A DNA stretch of 44,517 nucleotides, taken from positions 1 through 44,517 of the forward strand of contig DATGEP010000028.1 of NCBI GenBank assembly GCA_035310125.1, read 5' to 3'. Below, in pieces: positions 5,765-14,046 of the stretch. The translations under genes were made by a program, and so were the position numbers. Below the pieces are notes generated by a model. That model searched no databases. It saw only the letters and a program-made list of their open reading frames with translations, and was not told the DNA's origin. The DNA is from DATGEP01 sp035310125. Its GTDB lineage: Bacteria; Chloroflexota; Ktedonobacteria; Ktedonobacterales; JADMIN01. Position 1 is the stretch's first letter, and the number at the start of each line of letters is the position of its first letter.

Positions 5765-6979
5765 ATGAAGACTGTTACGGGTGCGCCGGACATCAAGCGC
5801 TCGGGGGAGGACGGCTCCCCTGCTTCGGACGCGGCGCGGGCTGTCCCGCCGCGGGCGCATGATCGCGTCAACCGGCGGGGTATCGTGGCGCGCCTGCTTT
5901 CAATCTCGCTCTTCTACAAGGTGCTCTTTGCCAATTCCGCAATTGTGCTGCTGGGCGCTCTAGCCGGCACGGCAATCACGCTCCATGTTGCCAGTCAGGG
6001 CCGCTACGCCGCCTTTGATGTACCGCTTGCGGCGATCTTTGCCGCGAGCGGATTGGCGCTCACCGGTCTGTTGAATGCGGTGGTGCTGCGCGCGGCCCTC
6101 AGCCCGCTCTCCCGCCTTCAGGATGTCGCCCGGCGCGTACACGAGGGTGATCTTTCGGTTCGGGCCGAGCCTTCCCCGCTGGCGGATGCGGAAATCGCGC
6201 AGATTGCCGCCACCCTGAATCAGATTCTCGATGAGGTACAGGCGTATGAGGAGCAGATGCGCGCGCTCTCCGGTCGCGTGATCCGCGCGCAGGAGGAGGA
6301 GCGGCAGCGCATCGCCCGCGAGCTGCACGACGACACGGGTCAGGTGCTCACGCTCCTCTTGATTCGCCTCAAGCTGTTGGAGTCGCGAGCCAGCACGGAT
6401 GAGGTGCGCAAGGAAATAGGCGAGCTGCGCGGCCTCGTTTCCGGCGCGATTGATCAGGTGCGGCAGATGGCCCTCAATCTGCGCCCGCCGTCGCTCGATC
6501 AGCTCGGGCTGGTGCCGGCGCTTCGCTCGCTGATCGCGACGTACACCGCCAGCACACACATCCAGGTCAAGCTGGACGCGCTTCGAGACCCGGTAGCGCT
6601 CTCGCCTGAGCGTACCATCGCCGTGTATCGCGTCGCCCAGGAGGCGCTGACCAACACCGCCAAACACTCCGGCGCCCAATCCGTCAAAATGAAACTGACC
6701 TGCGAGCATGACACGCTGCGCCTGGCGATACAGGATGACGGCGCGGGCTTCGATCCAGCTCCGCTGCTGCATCGCGGACAGCGGAGCGCCAGCGGCGGCC
6801 GGGGGGTGGGGTTATTCGGCATGGAAGAGCGCGCCCGGCTGGCCGGTGGCACTCTCCGTGTGCAGTCAGCGCCGGGGCGCGGCACACTGATAGACCTTCA
6901 GGTCCCTCTTGAGTTATCTACGTCCCTTGAGTTATCTACGTCCGAGGTAGCCAATGCAGCCAGAACAACGCGCCACTGA
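5765..6979 (+). CDS. NarL-partner sensor histidine kinase (HisKA_3 type)
   Basis: About 404 residues with this start. Two membrane helices (about 50-73 and 86-108) flank a very short periplasmic loop, so the signal is probably sensed in the membrane or cytoplasm. A HAMP domain (about 109-160) and a coiled coil lead to the HisKA_3 dimerisation box EERQRIARELHDD with phosphoacceptor H188. The HATPase_c domain has N297 in QEALTNTAKHSG, DDGAGFD (324-330) and a GRGVGLFGM glycine box. This is the NarX/LiaS/DesK class that autophosphorylates and passes phosphate to a LuxR-type regulator, here encoded next with a 26-nt overlap. The ATG at 5765 has AAGGTGG before it. An upstream ATG at 5720 is possible. 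Confidence 0.88.
   Translation: MKTVTGAPDIKRSGEDGSPASDAARAVPPRAHDRVNRRGIVARLLSISLFYKVLFANSAIVLLGALAGTAITLHVASQGRYAAFDVPLAAIFAASGLALTGLLNAVVLRAALSPLSRLQDVARRVHEGDLSVRAEPSPLADAEIAQIAATLNQILDEVQAYEEQMRALSGRVIRAQEEERQRIARELHDDTGQVLTLLLIRLKLLESRASTDEVRKEIGELRGLVSGAIDQVRQMALNLRPPSLDQLGLVPALRSLIATYTASTHIQVKLDALRDPVALSPERTIAVYRVAQEALTNTAKHSGAQSVKMKLTCEHDTLRLAIQDDGAGFDPAPLLHRGQRSASGGRGVGLFGMEERARLAGGTLRVQSAPGRGTLIDLQVPLELSTSLELSTSEVANAARTTRH
6908..6943 (+). repeat. 18-bp tandem duplication in kinase gene
   Basis: The 18-base unit at 6908-6925 is repeated exactly at 6926-6943, doubling LELSTS near the kinase C-terminus, beyond the ATPase core. It is just before the regulator start codon and contributes no known domain. 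Confidence 0.9.
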
Positions 6980-7691
6980 AGGTGAATTGAGCGCGGGGAA
7001 CGCACTGGCGGCGGCAGCGAGCCAGCCGGCGCACATCCGAATTCTGATCGCCGACGATCATGCCATCTTTCGATCCGGCTTGCGGGCGCTCCTGGATGCG
7101 CAGCCGGATATGGAGGTTGTGGGCGAGGCGGGCGATGGCGCCCAGGCGGTCGAGCTGGCGCGCGAGCTCCGGCCCGATGTTGTGCTGCTGGATCTGAGCA
7201 TGCCAGGGGTGGACGGGCTGGCCGCGCTGAGCCGCATGCAGGCGGAGGGTATGCAGAGCCGGGCGCTGGTGCTCACGATGCACGCCGAGAACGAGTACCT
7301 CTTTCAAGTGCTCGAATCCGGTGGCTATGGCTACGTTCTCAAGCAGGCGGTAGACACCGATCTCTTCGAGGCCATTCGCACGGTCGCGGCTGGCGAGGTG
7401 TTTCTCTATCCCCCGGCCACGACACTGCTCCTCTCGCGGTATCTGGGGACAAAACTGGAAGGCGCCGATGGGGGGCGTGTGGGCGGATTGAGTGAGCGAG
7501 AGCGCGAAGTGCTTGTGCTGACCGCCGAGGGTTACAGCAGCCAGGAAATCGGCGACCGGCTGGCGCTGAGCGCCAAGACCGTTGAGACCTATCGTACCCG
7601 CGTGATGCGCAAGCTCAACCTCCATCATCGCTCTGATCTCGTACAGTACGCCCTGCGCACGGGCCTTCTGCGCAGCCATAACGGCCTCTAG
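6954..7691 (+). CDS. NarL/LuxR-family response regulator
   Basis: A 245-residue regulator. The receiver domain (about 28-145) has the acidic pair D34-D35, phosphoacceptor D80 in VVLLDLSMPG, the switch Thr in LVLTMH and the conserved Lys in GYVLKQA. The C-terminal LuxR-type helix-turn-helix (about 178-232) has LSEREREVLVLTAEG and the recognition helix LSAKTVETYRTRVMRKL. GAGGT precedes the ATG, inside the end of the kinase gene, so the pair is translationally coupled. Phosphorylation should favour dimerisation and DNA binding. The regulon is unknown. The N-terminal 27 residues are an extra disordered stretch. Confidence 0.92.
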   Translation: MQPEQRATEGELSAGNALAAAASQPAHIRILIADDHAIFRSGLRALLDAQPDMEVVGEAGDGAQAVELARELRPDVVLLDLSMPGVDGLAALSRMQAEGMQSRALVLTMHAENEYLFQVLESGGYGYVLKQAVDTDLFEAIRTVAAGEVFLYPPATTLLLSRYLGTKLEGADGGRVGGLSEREREVLVLTAEGYSSQEIGDRLALSAKTVETYRTRVMRKLNLHHRSDLVQYALRTGLLRSHNGL

Positions 7692-7725
7692 TGAGGCTCT
7701 TGGGGTGTTGCGAGCCTTTCCCCTG

Positions 7726-7760
7726 GGTGGGCGCGGACCGACAGGAATGCCGACCCCACC
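7726..7760. repeat. Dispersed intergenic palindrome, copy 1
   Basis: GGTGGGCGCGGACCGACAGG followed by AATGCCGACCCCACC is an imperfect inverted repeat sharing the CCGACAGGAATGyCGG core with copies at 9893-9922 and 10071-10152. It lies between the regulator and the solute-binding protein gene. Confidence 0.6.
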
Positions 7761-7956
7761 ACTCCCGCAAAGATCTGATTGAGATGTCTACGTACCTCCC
7801 AGCCATGCCCAACTGGTCCCACAGAAATTGACAGTTTCGGTCAGGGTGCGTACAATCGCGTGGCGCGGATGGTCTCTGCATCCGTTCTGAATGACCTGCA
7901 AAGCGACACGATGTTCGAGCTATATCTGGTGATGTGCTGGGCCTGGAGGGTATGCG

Positions 7957-9858
7957 ATGGCTGGAGTTTTGGGAAGGAGCGGGCGCACAGCCAAGTCGCC
8001 GTCCGTTTCAACTGTTCGGCGGAGCGCGCGTGTGAGCGGCCGTCTCGCTATGGGGTTGATGGGGTTACTGGCGCTGCTGTTGGCGGCCTGCGGACCAGAC
8101 GGCGGCTCTGGCCCCACGTACGCGAAGAGCCAGACATTCACATGGCCATATAATGGCGCCGCTATCATGTCGGCATGCACACAGCCCTGTAATCCCACGG
8201 ATGCGCATGGCGAAATCTTTGATCCCGCGCAGATCACCGGAGCCGAGGATATGGGCAGCATCAACATGCTCTACTCGGGCCTCGTCACACTGAAGTCCAG
8301 CAATCTCCAGGTGGAGCCGGATGCGGCTACGTGGGATGTCGATTCGACCGGCACCATCTATACCTTCCATCTCAAGCGGAACCTGCATTTCAGCGATGGT
8401 ACGCCGCTGACGGCCAGCGATTATGCCTACAGCATTGATCGCGCTCTGGACCCTACCCTTTGCGGTGTGCTGGACGCGAAAAGCTATGGTCCGCAAGGGG
8501 CGGCCTCTTGCAGCACCAGCGCCGGCAGTAATGTCGGTTATACCTATTTGCTCATGATTCTCGGCGCTACGGACCGCATGAATGGCACCATCAGTACGAC
8601 GATTGGGCAGGGGAGCGATCAGACGCACGGACTGGTCGTTGTGGACCCATACACGCTGCAGATTCGCTTGCAAAGGCCGATCCCCTATTTCCTTGAAGCG
8701 CTCACCTATCCGACATCGTACCCAGTGGAGCGATCGCTGGTGCAGAAGTATCCCGGCGGTCTCTGGGTGGACCATCTCGACGAAGGCGGCTGCTCCGGCC
8801 CCTTCAAGGTCGCGTCATACGGCGGTGGCAAAGAGCTGAAGGTCGTGCCCAACCCCTACTGGGAGGCATCATGGCAGAAGCTCACGATCACTGAAGTGGA
8901 TCGGCCCGCCTTCGCCCACATAGAGGATGAGTACGCCGCGTACAACAAGGGCGGACAGTTCGACTTTACGGATGTTCCCGCCAACGTGTATTCCCTCGCG
9001 CGCAGCCAGGATGACTTCAACGAAGTGCCCACCCTGCTGACACGCTATTTCGGCCTGAACTTCGACTTGCCACCGTTTGATAACTTGCTGGTACGCCGGG
9101 CATTTGATCTGGCGCTCAATAAACAGATTCTGGTAGATCGCATTCTCAACGGCGGCGCCAGTCCGACGAATCACATCATTCCACGCGGCATGCCGGGGTT
9201 CAATGCGAACCTGGTCAATCCGCCGCCGGATAGCACCGAGTCGCTGACGGGGAATTCTACTGTCGCGACCAATCTGATCCAGCAAGCAGCACAACAATGC
9301 AACGGCAGCGTGACGCCGGTTCCTGACTTCTGTCCATACATCGCTCACGGCGCGGATTCGCAAGAGATTGATATCGCCTACAACAGCAATTCAGGCCCCG
9401 ATCACGATATCACTTCCGCCGCGGCTAGCTCGTGGGCGCAGGTGCTCAATCTCAACGTCAAGGCGATCCCGTCGAACGTGCCGACGAACACGTATTACAA
9501 CAATATCTTCGGCCGTATCTACCGGGCGTGGAGTCTTGGCTGGGTTGCCGACTATCCCGATCCACAGGACTGGACATCACTCCAGTTCAGCCACACCGCA
9601 CCGTACAATGCGTCTGATGTCAACGACTCGAATCTGGATAAGCTGATGGCGACGGCGGACCAGGACATGAACGCGTCCGATCGCATGTCGAAGTACAACC
9701 AGATCGAGCAAGATGTCGTCAATCTGGTTCCCTGGATTCCTTATGCGCAGGGCAAAGCCATCTGGCGAGCGCGTAGCTGGGTGCATGGATTCGGCCTCAA
9801 CTCGCTGTTGAGCATGACGGACGTCAACTGGCCGGACGTTTACATCACGCAGCATTAG
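7957..9858 (+). CDS. ABC transporter solute-binding lipoprotein, family 5
   Basis: A 633-residue extracytoplasmic protein. An arginine-rich N-terminus, a hydrophobic core (about 30-44) and lipobox LLAAC with C45 mark it as a lipoprotein. The body has the features of SBP_bac_5 (DppA/OppA type): the AATWDVDSTGTIYTFHLKRN stretch, the GTPLTASDYAYSIDRALDP stretch, a YFGLNFDLPPFDN region and a C-terminal NLVPWIPYAQG. These proteins bind peptides, nickel or other small ligands for import. No permease or ATPase gene is nearby, so it is an orphan that must work with a remote transporter. GGAGGG precedes the ATG by 7 nt. Confidence 0.9.
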   Translation: MAGVLGRSGRTAKSPSVSTVRRSARVSGRLAMGLMGLLALLLAACGPDGGSGPTYAKSQTFTWPYNGAAIMSACTQPCNPTDAHGEIFDPAQITGAEDMGSINMLYSGLVTLKSSNLQVEPDAATWDVDSTGTIYTFHLKRNLHFSDGTPLTASDYAYSIDRALDPTLCGVLDAKSYGPQGAASCSTSAGSNVGYTYLLMILGATDRMNGTISTTIGQGSDQTHGLVVVDPYTLQIRLQRPIPYFLEALTYPTSYPVERSLVQKYPGGLWVDHLDEGGCSGPFKVASYGGGKELKVVPNPYWEASWQKLTITEVDRPAFAHIEDEYAAYNKGGQFDFTDVPANVYSLARSQDDFNEVPTLLTRYFGLNFDLPPFDNLLVRRAFDLALNKQILVDRILNGGASPTNHIIPRGMPGFNANLVNPPPDSTESLTGNSTVATNLIQQAAQQCNGSVTPVPDFCPYIAHGADSQEIDIAYNSNSGPDHDITSAAASSWAQVLNLNVKAIPSNVPTNTYYNNIFGRIYRAWSLGWVADYPDPQDWTSLQFSHTAPYNASDVNDSNLDKLMATADQDMNASDRMSKYNQIEQDVVNLVPWIPYAQGKAIWRARSWVHGFGLNSLLSMTDVNWPDVYITQH

Positions 9859-9892
9859 TGGTCAATCTAGCGGCATGGATATGTTGCGGTGA

Positions 9893-9922
9893 GGTGGGGC
9901 CGACATTCCTGTCGGCCCCACC
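9893..9922. repeat. Dispersed intergenic palindrome, copy 2 (perfect)
   Basis: Perfect 13-base arms (9893-9905 and 9910-9922) around TTCC. It is the cleanest member of the family also seen at 7726 and 10071. There is no T run, so it is not a typical intrinsic terminator, though it might still stabilise the end of the upstream mRNA. Confidence 0.75.
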
Positions 9923-9940
9923 AGCCAGCCAGTTGTGATG

Positions 9941-9969
9941 AGCCAGGGCACATGCATGGTGCCCTGGCT
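9941..9969. repeat. Perfect hairpin after solute-binding protein gene
   Basis: Eleven-base arms (AGCCAGGGCAC at 9941-9951, its complement at 9959-9969) surround ATGCATG. Only CGCTTG follows, so it would be a T-poor terminator of the 7957-9858 gene or another repeat unit. The gap 9859-10188 contains only this hairpin and the neighbouring palindromes. Confidence 0.5.
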
Positions 9970-10070
9970 CGCTTGACGTGTGTATTCGCGGTAGCCTACG
10001 ATGCGGTGAGCGGACGAGCTTGCGCCCGCCTGGCATGTTAGGAATAAGTCGTTAGTCTATACGGGCTTGT

Positions 10071-10152
10071 GGGGCGGTGCGGGCAGTCCTGCCGGCCAAA
10101 CCGACAGGAATGTCGGTCCCACCGATCATTCGTGTCGGTCCCACCGATCTTT
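10071..10152. repeat. Dispersed intergenic palindromes, copy 3 (compound)
   Basis: The CCGACAGGAATGTCGG palindrome (10101-10116) is followed by a direct duplication of GTCGGTCCCACCGATC (10112-10127 and 10134-10149). It belongs to the family of 7726-7760 and 9893-9922 and lies just upstream of the protease gene. Confidence 0.6.
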
Positions 10153-10188
10153 AACGACTGGACCAACCACACCCACCCGGAGGCATTC

Positions 10189-11550
10189 GTGGGCATGAAC
10201 CCTTTCAATACCGATATACCTCTGTTACCGGTCGGCCAGCCGGACCAGGGACCAAGCAACCGGATGTCTACCGGGCAGGGCGTGGCGCAGATACTCGTCA
10301 CAGCGATTCTGGTGGCTGTCGCCTTTGGCGCGGGGTGGTTTGGTCGCGGATTCGTGAGTCCAACGAGCAATCTCTCCAGCGATCAATTGCTGATCCTGCA
10401 GGCGTGGAATACGATTGATCAGAATTATGTCGTGACGAGCGCCATTGACCATAAGAAGATGGCGTACGCGGCGATCAACGCGATGGTAGACAGCCTGGGC
10501 GATACGGGCCATAGCCGTTTCGAGACGCCGGAGCAGTACGCGCAGGAGAACAATGATCTCAACGGCGGCGGCACGGTGGGTATCGGTATTTATCTGAGCG
10601 GCGGGGGCAGCCAGCCGATTGTGATTACGGCAACGATTCCCGACTCGCCGGCATCGAAGGCGAATATCAAGCCAGGCGATGAGATAGTCGCCGTCAATGG
10701 CACGAATTTGCGCGGCGGTACCCTGGACCAGCTTCATAATCTCGTGACGGGGAAGGCTGGCACATCCGTCACGCTCACATTGATCCGTCCACGAGTGAGT
10801 CCTACGGCGGCCTTTGATGTGACGGTGGTGCGGGCGGCGTTCACGCCGCCGACGGTGGTCAGCTACATCATTCCAGGCGTCAATCTCGCCGACATCCAGG
10901 TTACGTCGTTCGATGAGAACGCGAACACCCCGTCGCTGAATACGAATACTCAGCTCAAGGTCGCGCTCAAAGCCGCGCAAGCCGCGCATGTCCAGGGTAT
11001 CATCCTGGATCTCCGTGACAATCCTGGCGGTTATCTGGATCAGGCGGTTAGCGTAGCCAGCCAGTTTATTCCCGCCGGCAATGGCAAGAATGTGTTGATC
11101 GAGGTGACGCGCAGCTCGCGGCAAACTGAGGCTGTGCAGTCGGGCGGCCTGGCGACCACGACCCCGCTCGTGATACTCGTGAACGATGGCACGGCGAGCG
11201 CGGCGGAGATTGTGGCGGGCGCTATTCACGTCAATCGCCCCGATGTGCCCCTTATCGGCGTCAAGACGTTTGGCACTGGCACTGTCCTCGTACCGTTTCA
11301 GCTTTCAGATGGCTCCGTGATTTTGCTGGGTACGCAAGAGTGGCTGCTCCCGAACGGCCAGAGTGTCTACCATAAGGGATTAGAGCCTACGCAACCGGAG
11401 ACGCTGCCGGCCAACGCCATTCCTGTGTCGCCGCTTGTCGCCCAGGAAGAGAACCTTTCGGAGCAGCAGATATTGAGCTCCGGCGATACGCAGCTTGTGC
11501 AGGGCATCAAAGACCTGGCGCCCGCGGCGGTCTCCTCGCCCGCGGCGTAG
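10189..11550 (+). CDS. S41-family C-terminal processing protease
   Basis: About 453 residues. An N-terminal membrane anchor (about 32-52) is followed by an N-terminal helical domain, a PDZ domain (about 125-205, with GIGIYL and KPGDEIVAVNG) and the S41 catalytic domain with LDLRDNPGGYLDQAV, nucleophile S337 in NDGTASAAE and K359 in GVKTFGTG, the Ser-Lys dyad of CtpA/CtpB/Prc. It should cleave exposed C-terminal tails of envelope proteins outside the membrane. The frame is open further upstream. GGAGG at 10179-10183 best fits the GTG at 10189 (5-nt spacing), with the ATG at 10195 as the alternative. Its neighbours do not point to a substrate. Confidence 0.9.
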   Translation: MGMNPFNTDIPLLPVGQPDQGPSNRMSTGQGVAQILVTAILVAVAFGAGWFGRGFVSPTSNLSSDQLLILQAWNTIDQNYVVTSAIDHKKMAYAAINAMVDSLGDTGHSRFETPEQYAQENNDLNGGGTVGIGIYLSGGGSQPIVITATIPDSPASKANIKPGDEIVAVNGTNLRGGTLDQLHNLVTGKAGTSVTLTLIRPRVSPTAAFDVTVVRAAFTPPTVVSYIIPGVNLADIQVTSFDENANTPSLNTNTQLKVALKAAQAAHVQGIILDLRDNPGGYLDQAVSVASQFIPAGNGKNVLIEVTRSSRQTEAVQSGGLATTTPLVILVNDGTASAAEIVAGAIHVNRPDVPLIGVKTFGTGTVLVPFQLSDGSVILLGTQEWLLPNGQSVYHKGLEPTQPETLPANAIPVSPLVAQEENLSEQQILSSGDTQLVQGIKDLAPAAVSSPAA

Positions 11551-11561
11551 TGTGTATCTCG

Positions 11562-12311
11562 CTACGCGACGGTATCGAGCCAGCGTCTGATGGCAGCGGC
11601 CACGGCGTCGGGCGCTTCGACCGCGACGTAGTGCCCGGCGCCCGGCAGCGTGACGAGCTGCGCACCGGCGAGGTGGTCGCGCAGATAGGTGGCGTATTTG
11701 GGCGGCGTGAGCCGGTCGTCTTCGCCCACGATGATCAGCGTATCCTGTGCGACTCTGCCGAGACCATCCATCATGTCGAAGTGGTCACAGGCGCGCAGAT
11801 CGCGATAGAGCATACCAGGCGCGAGCGGTCCCATCGCTGCGATGTGCGCCGGAGCGCGATCTTCGTTCACGGGCGCGAAGGCCAGCCGCGTCAGCTTCTC
11901 TTTGGCCGTTGCCGGCGACGATTGCGCTTCGTCCAAGAGTGCGGGCAGGACACGCAGGCGCGCGCCCGCGCCAATGAGGACGAGGCGCCCGACGCGGGAC
12001 GGATACTCCAGCGCCATGTGCAGGGCGATGGCGCTGCCGAGGGAATGGCCGACGAGACACACATTCGCGAGGTCGCGCCGGGCGAGCTCCGCGTGAACCG
12101 CCGCCGCGTAGTCGTCTACGGACATGTCCGCCGGGCCTGGCCGGTCCACCAGCGCGCCATGCCCCGGCAGATCGAGCACTACACACTCATAGTCCCGCAA
12201 CTGATTTACGAGCGGCTCCCATGCGCGTGCGCTGTCGCCTGACCCATGTATGAATACCAGAGTCCGCGTTTTGTGGGGCGTCGAGCCCTCGCCACTTGCA
12301 GCATTCGTCAT
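11562..12311 (-). CDS. Alpha/beta hydrolase
   Basis: About 249 residues from the ATG at 12311. The fold signature is complete: oxyanion HGSGDS near the N-terminus, nucleophile elbow GHSLGS, acid in VGEDDRLTPP and catalytic His in PGAGHYVAVE. A lid region lies between the nucleophile and the acid. The substrate cannot be predicted. Relatives include esterases, C-C hydrolases and haloperoxidase-like proteins. The frame is open about 53 codons further upstream and no start has a strong ribosome site, so the N-terminus is uncertain. It ends 11 nt from the convergent protease gene. The 254-nt gap to the divergent YraN gene probably holds promoters for both. Confidence 0.85.
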   Translation of the reverse strand: MTNAASGEGSTPHKTRTLVFIHGSGDSARAWEPLVNQLRDYECVVLDLPGHGALVDRPGPADMSVDDYAAAVHAELARRDLANVCLVGHSLGSAIALHMALEYPSRVGRLVLIGAGARLRVLPALLDEAQSSPATAKEKLTRLAFAPVNEDRAPAHIAAMGPLAPGMLYRDLRACDHFDMMDGLGRVAQDTLIIVGEDDRLTPPKYATYLRDHLAGAQLVTLPGAGHYVAVEAPDAVAAAIRRWLDTVA

Positions 12312-12565
12312 TGCACTTTGTCCCGATACGATATCGTTCTCCTGAGCGGCCGGCGTCGCCTTTTTTTCGGAGACCACATGCCTTAACGTGGCAGATGGGC
12401 GTGAGGTACGCCGCGCTGACAACCGGGTTAGCCCAAGCGGTGCGCACGTTGCGCTATGGGGATGATACACTCAGAAACGCCACTTGTGCCCTGCCGCTGG
12501 ATAGCGCGGCGCGGGCTGTCTCACCCAGGCGTCGTCTCGTTCGTATTTGGGTGTGGAGGTTGTCA

Positions 12566-12991
12566 ATGAGCGATGACACATCCTCGCCCAAGGATGCCAC
12601 TCTTGGTCGTCGGCGGCGCGCGAGCAGCAAGATTCTTGGTGCGAACGGGGAGCGGTTCGCTGCCACGTGGTTGGAAGCGAGCGGCTACGCTATCGTGGAA
12701 CGCAACTGGCGCTGCGCATATGGGGAGCTCGATATCGTTGCCCGGTCCGGCGCCGAGTGGGTGTTCTGCGAAGTCAAAACGCGCCGGGGTCGAGGGATGG
12801 GAGCGCCTGAGGAGGCCGTGACGCGCACGAAGCGCGCCCGGCTCGTGCTCTCCGCGCAAGCCTATCTCAGCGAGCACGGCTGCGAAGATGCGCCGTACCG
12901 CATTGATGTGCTGGCGCTCGAGCTGTCACCGGCTGGCGCCCTCATCGCCGTGCGCCATTATCCGCGCGGCGTGGAGCTGGAGGAGGTATAG
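12566..12991 (+). CDS. yraN: UPF0102 / YraN-family nuclease-like protein
   Basis: A 141-residue protein with the UPF0102 pattern: GANGERFAATWLEASGY, then the Mg-dependent nuclease-type core GELDIVARSG and FCEVKTRRG (E, D, ExK of the restriction-endonuclease-like fold), and PYRIDVLALE later. The family function is not settled; a role linked to recombination or Holliday-junction processing has been suggested from its fold. The upstream frame is open, but the ATG at 12566 has GGAGG at 12555-12559. It starts a co-directional block reaching to tsaD. Confidence 0.88.
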   Translation: MSDDTSSPKDATLGRRRRASSKILGANGERFAATWLEASGYAIVERNWRCAYGELDIVARSGAEWVFCEVKTRRGRGMGAPEEAVTRTKRARLVLSAQAYLSEHGCEDAPYRIDVLALELSPAGALIAVRHYPRGVELEEV

Positions 12992-12994
12992 CAG

Positions 12995-13414
12995 ATGCAG
13001 GATATGTTTGAGCAGGCCAAACGCGCGGCGACCAGCGCCGTGGAACGGGCCGCGTGGGAAGCTGACCGCATGCGGCGTACTGGCGCGCGCCAGCGCGAAA
13101 CTGACCTTATCGAGCGCGAGCGCGTCGCGCTACTTGACCAGCTCGGTAGTGTCGTGCTCGATCTGGAGCAGCGCGGCCAGCTCTCACAGCCGGCGCTGAA
13201 GGCGCTGGCGCAGCGGCTGGCGCAGCTGCGCGACGAGCTGAATCGCATCCAGGGAGATATGCAGGCTATTCGCAAAGAGACCTTTACGCCGGGTTCGGTT
13301 TCGATCCAGGTGACGCGCGCTGGCGCGGCGGACACAGAGCCTTGCCCAACGTGCCATCAGCCCGTCCGTAAGAGCGCGGCGTACTGTCCCGCGTGCGGCG
13401 CGCGTCTACGGTGA
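12995..13414 (+). CDS. Coiled-coil protein with C-terminal zinc ribbon
   Basis: A 139-residue protein. Residues 1-95 are a charged, heptad-like helix rich in Arg, Glu, Ala and Leu, likely a coiled coil. The C-terminal 25 residues contain CPTCHQ and CPACGAR, a four-cysteine zinc ribbon of the type found on many short bacterial proteins. It starts 3 nt after the yraN stop, inside a GGAGGAGG ribosome site carried by the yraN end, so the two are coupled. The function is unknown. The layout suggests an oligomeric adaptor that binds through its zinc ribbon. Confidence 0.75.
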   Translation: MQDMFEQAKRAATSAVERAAWEADRMRRTGARQRETDLIERERVALLDQLGSVVLDLEQRGQLSQPALKALAQRLAQLRDELNRIQGDMQAIRKETFTPGSVSIQVTRAGAADTEPCPTCHQPVRKSAAYCPACGARLR

Positions 13415-13477
13415 TCCTGCCGTACTCGACCATCCGGCACGCAGGAGCCAGCTTGAAGAGATAGAGGAATTTCACGC

Positions 13478-14014
13478 GTGACAGACCGGTCCGATAAGCC
13501 CACCCATCAGACGTCTTCTCGCTCTCATGCGTTGACACTTCAGTCCGCGAGCGCCGGAGAGACGCGACGGCTGGGAGCACTGCTTGGCGGTGTGCTTGCG
13601 GCGGGTGATATCGTGCTGCTCACCGGCGATCTTGGCGCTGGTAAAACCGCCTTCACGCAGGGCATCGGTGCGGGCCTGGGGGTCGCGGACACGATCAACA
13701 GTCCGACGTTCACCATTCTCAAAGAGTATGCCGGGCGCGTGCCGCTGTATCACTTCGATCTGTATCGCATCGAGGATCCGAACGAGCTGCCGGCGCTGGG
13801 ATTCGAGGACTACTTTGACGGCGAGGGTGTCTGCGTCGTGGAGTGGGCGGAGCGTGGCGAAGACGGCTCCGGCGGCGATGCGGCATGGCCGGCAAGCTGG
13901 CTGCGGATCGAGTTTCAGAAGGTATCATCTTCCGAGCGGACGCTATGCTGTTCCGCGATGGGTCAGCGTGGACGGGCGCTGCTCGCGGAGTTTCTGCGTG
14001 TGGCCACCGCGTGA
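13478..14014 (+). CDS. tsaE: tRNA t6A biosynthesis ATPase TsaE
   Basis: A 178-residue protein with the TsaE (YjeE) pattern: Walker A GDLGAGKT (50-57), SPTFTILKEY, YHFDLYRIEDP and a VVEWAERGE motif. TsaE hydrolyses ATP to recycle the TsaB-TsaD complex that puts threonylcarbamoyl on A37 of ANN-decoding tRNAs. It starts with GTG, with GAGG about 7 nt before it. It is followed by tsaB after 32 nt, then rimI and tsaD, so three of the four bacterial t6A genes are together. TsaC, which makes the threonylcarbamoyl-AMP intermediate, is not in the window. Confidence 0.92.
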   Translation: MTDRSDKPTHQTSSRSHALTLQSASAGETRRLGALLGGVLAAGDIVLLTGDLGAGKTAFTQGIGAGLGVADTINSPTFTILKEYAGRVPLYHFDLYRIEDPNELPALGFEDYFDGEGVCVVEWAERGEDGSGGDAAWPASWLRIEFQKVSSSERTLCCSAMGQRGRALLAEFLRVATA

Positions 14015-14046
14015 ACGCTGAACAGATCAAAGAAGGGCGCTGAGGC

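Noticed and set aside
10225..11229. 334-codon minus-strand frame opposite the S41 protease gene
   Set aside because: It is antisense to a clear protease gene; such long shadows are expected in GC-rich coding DNA, and the translation is Arg/His-rich without motifs.
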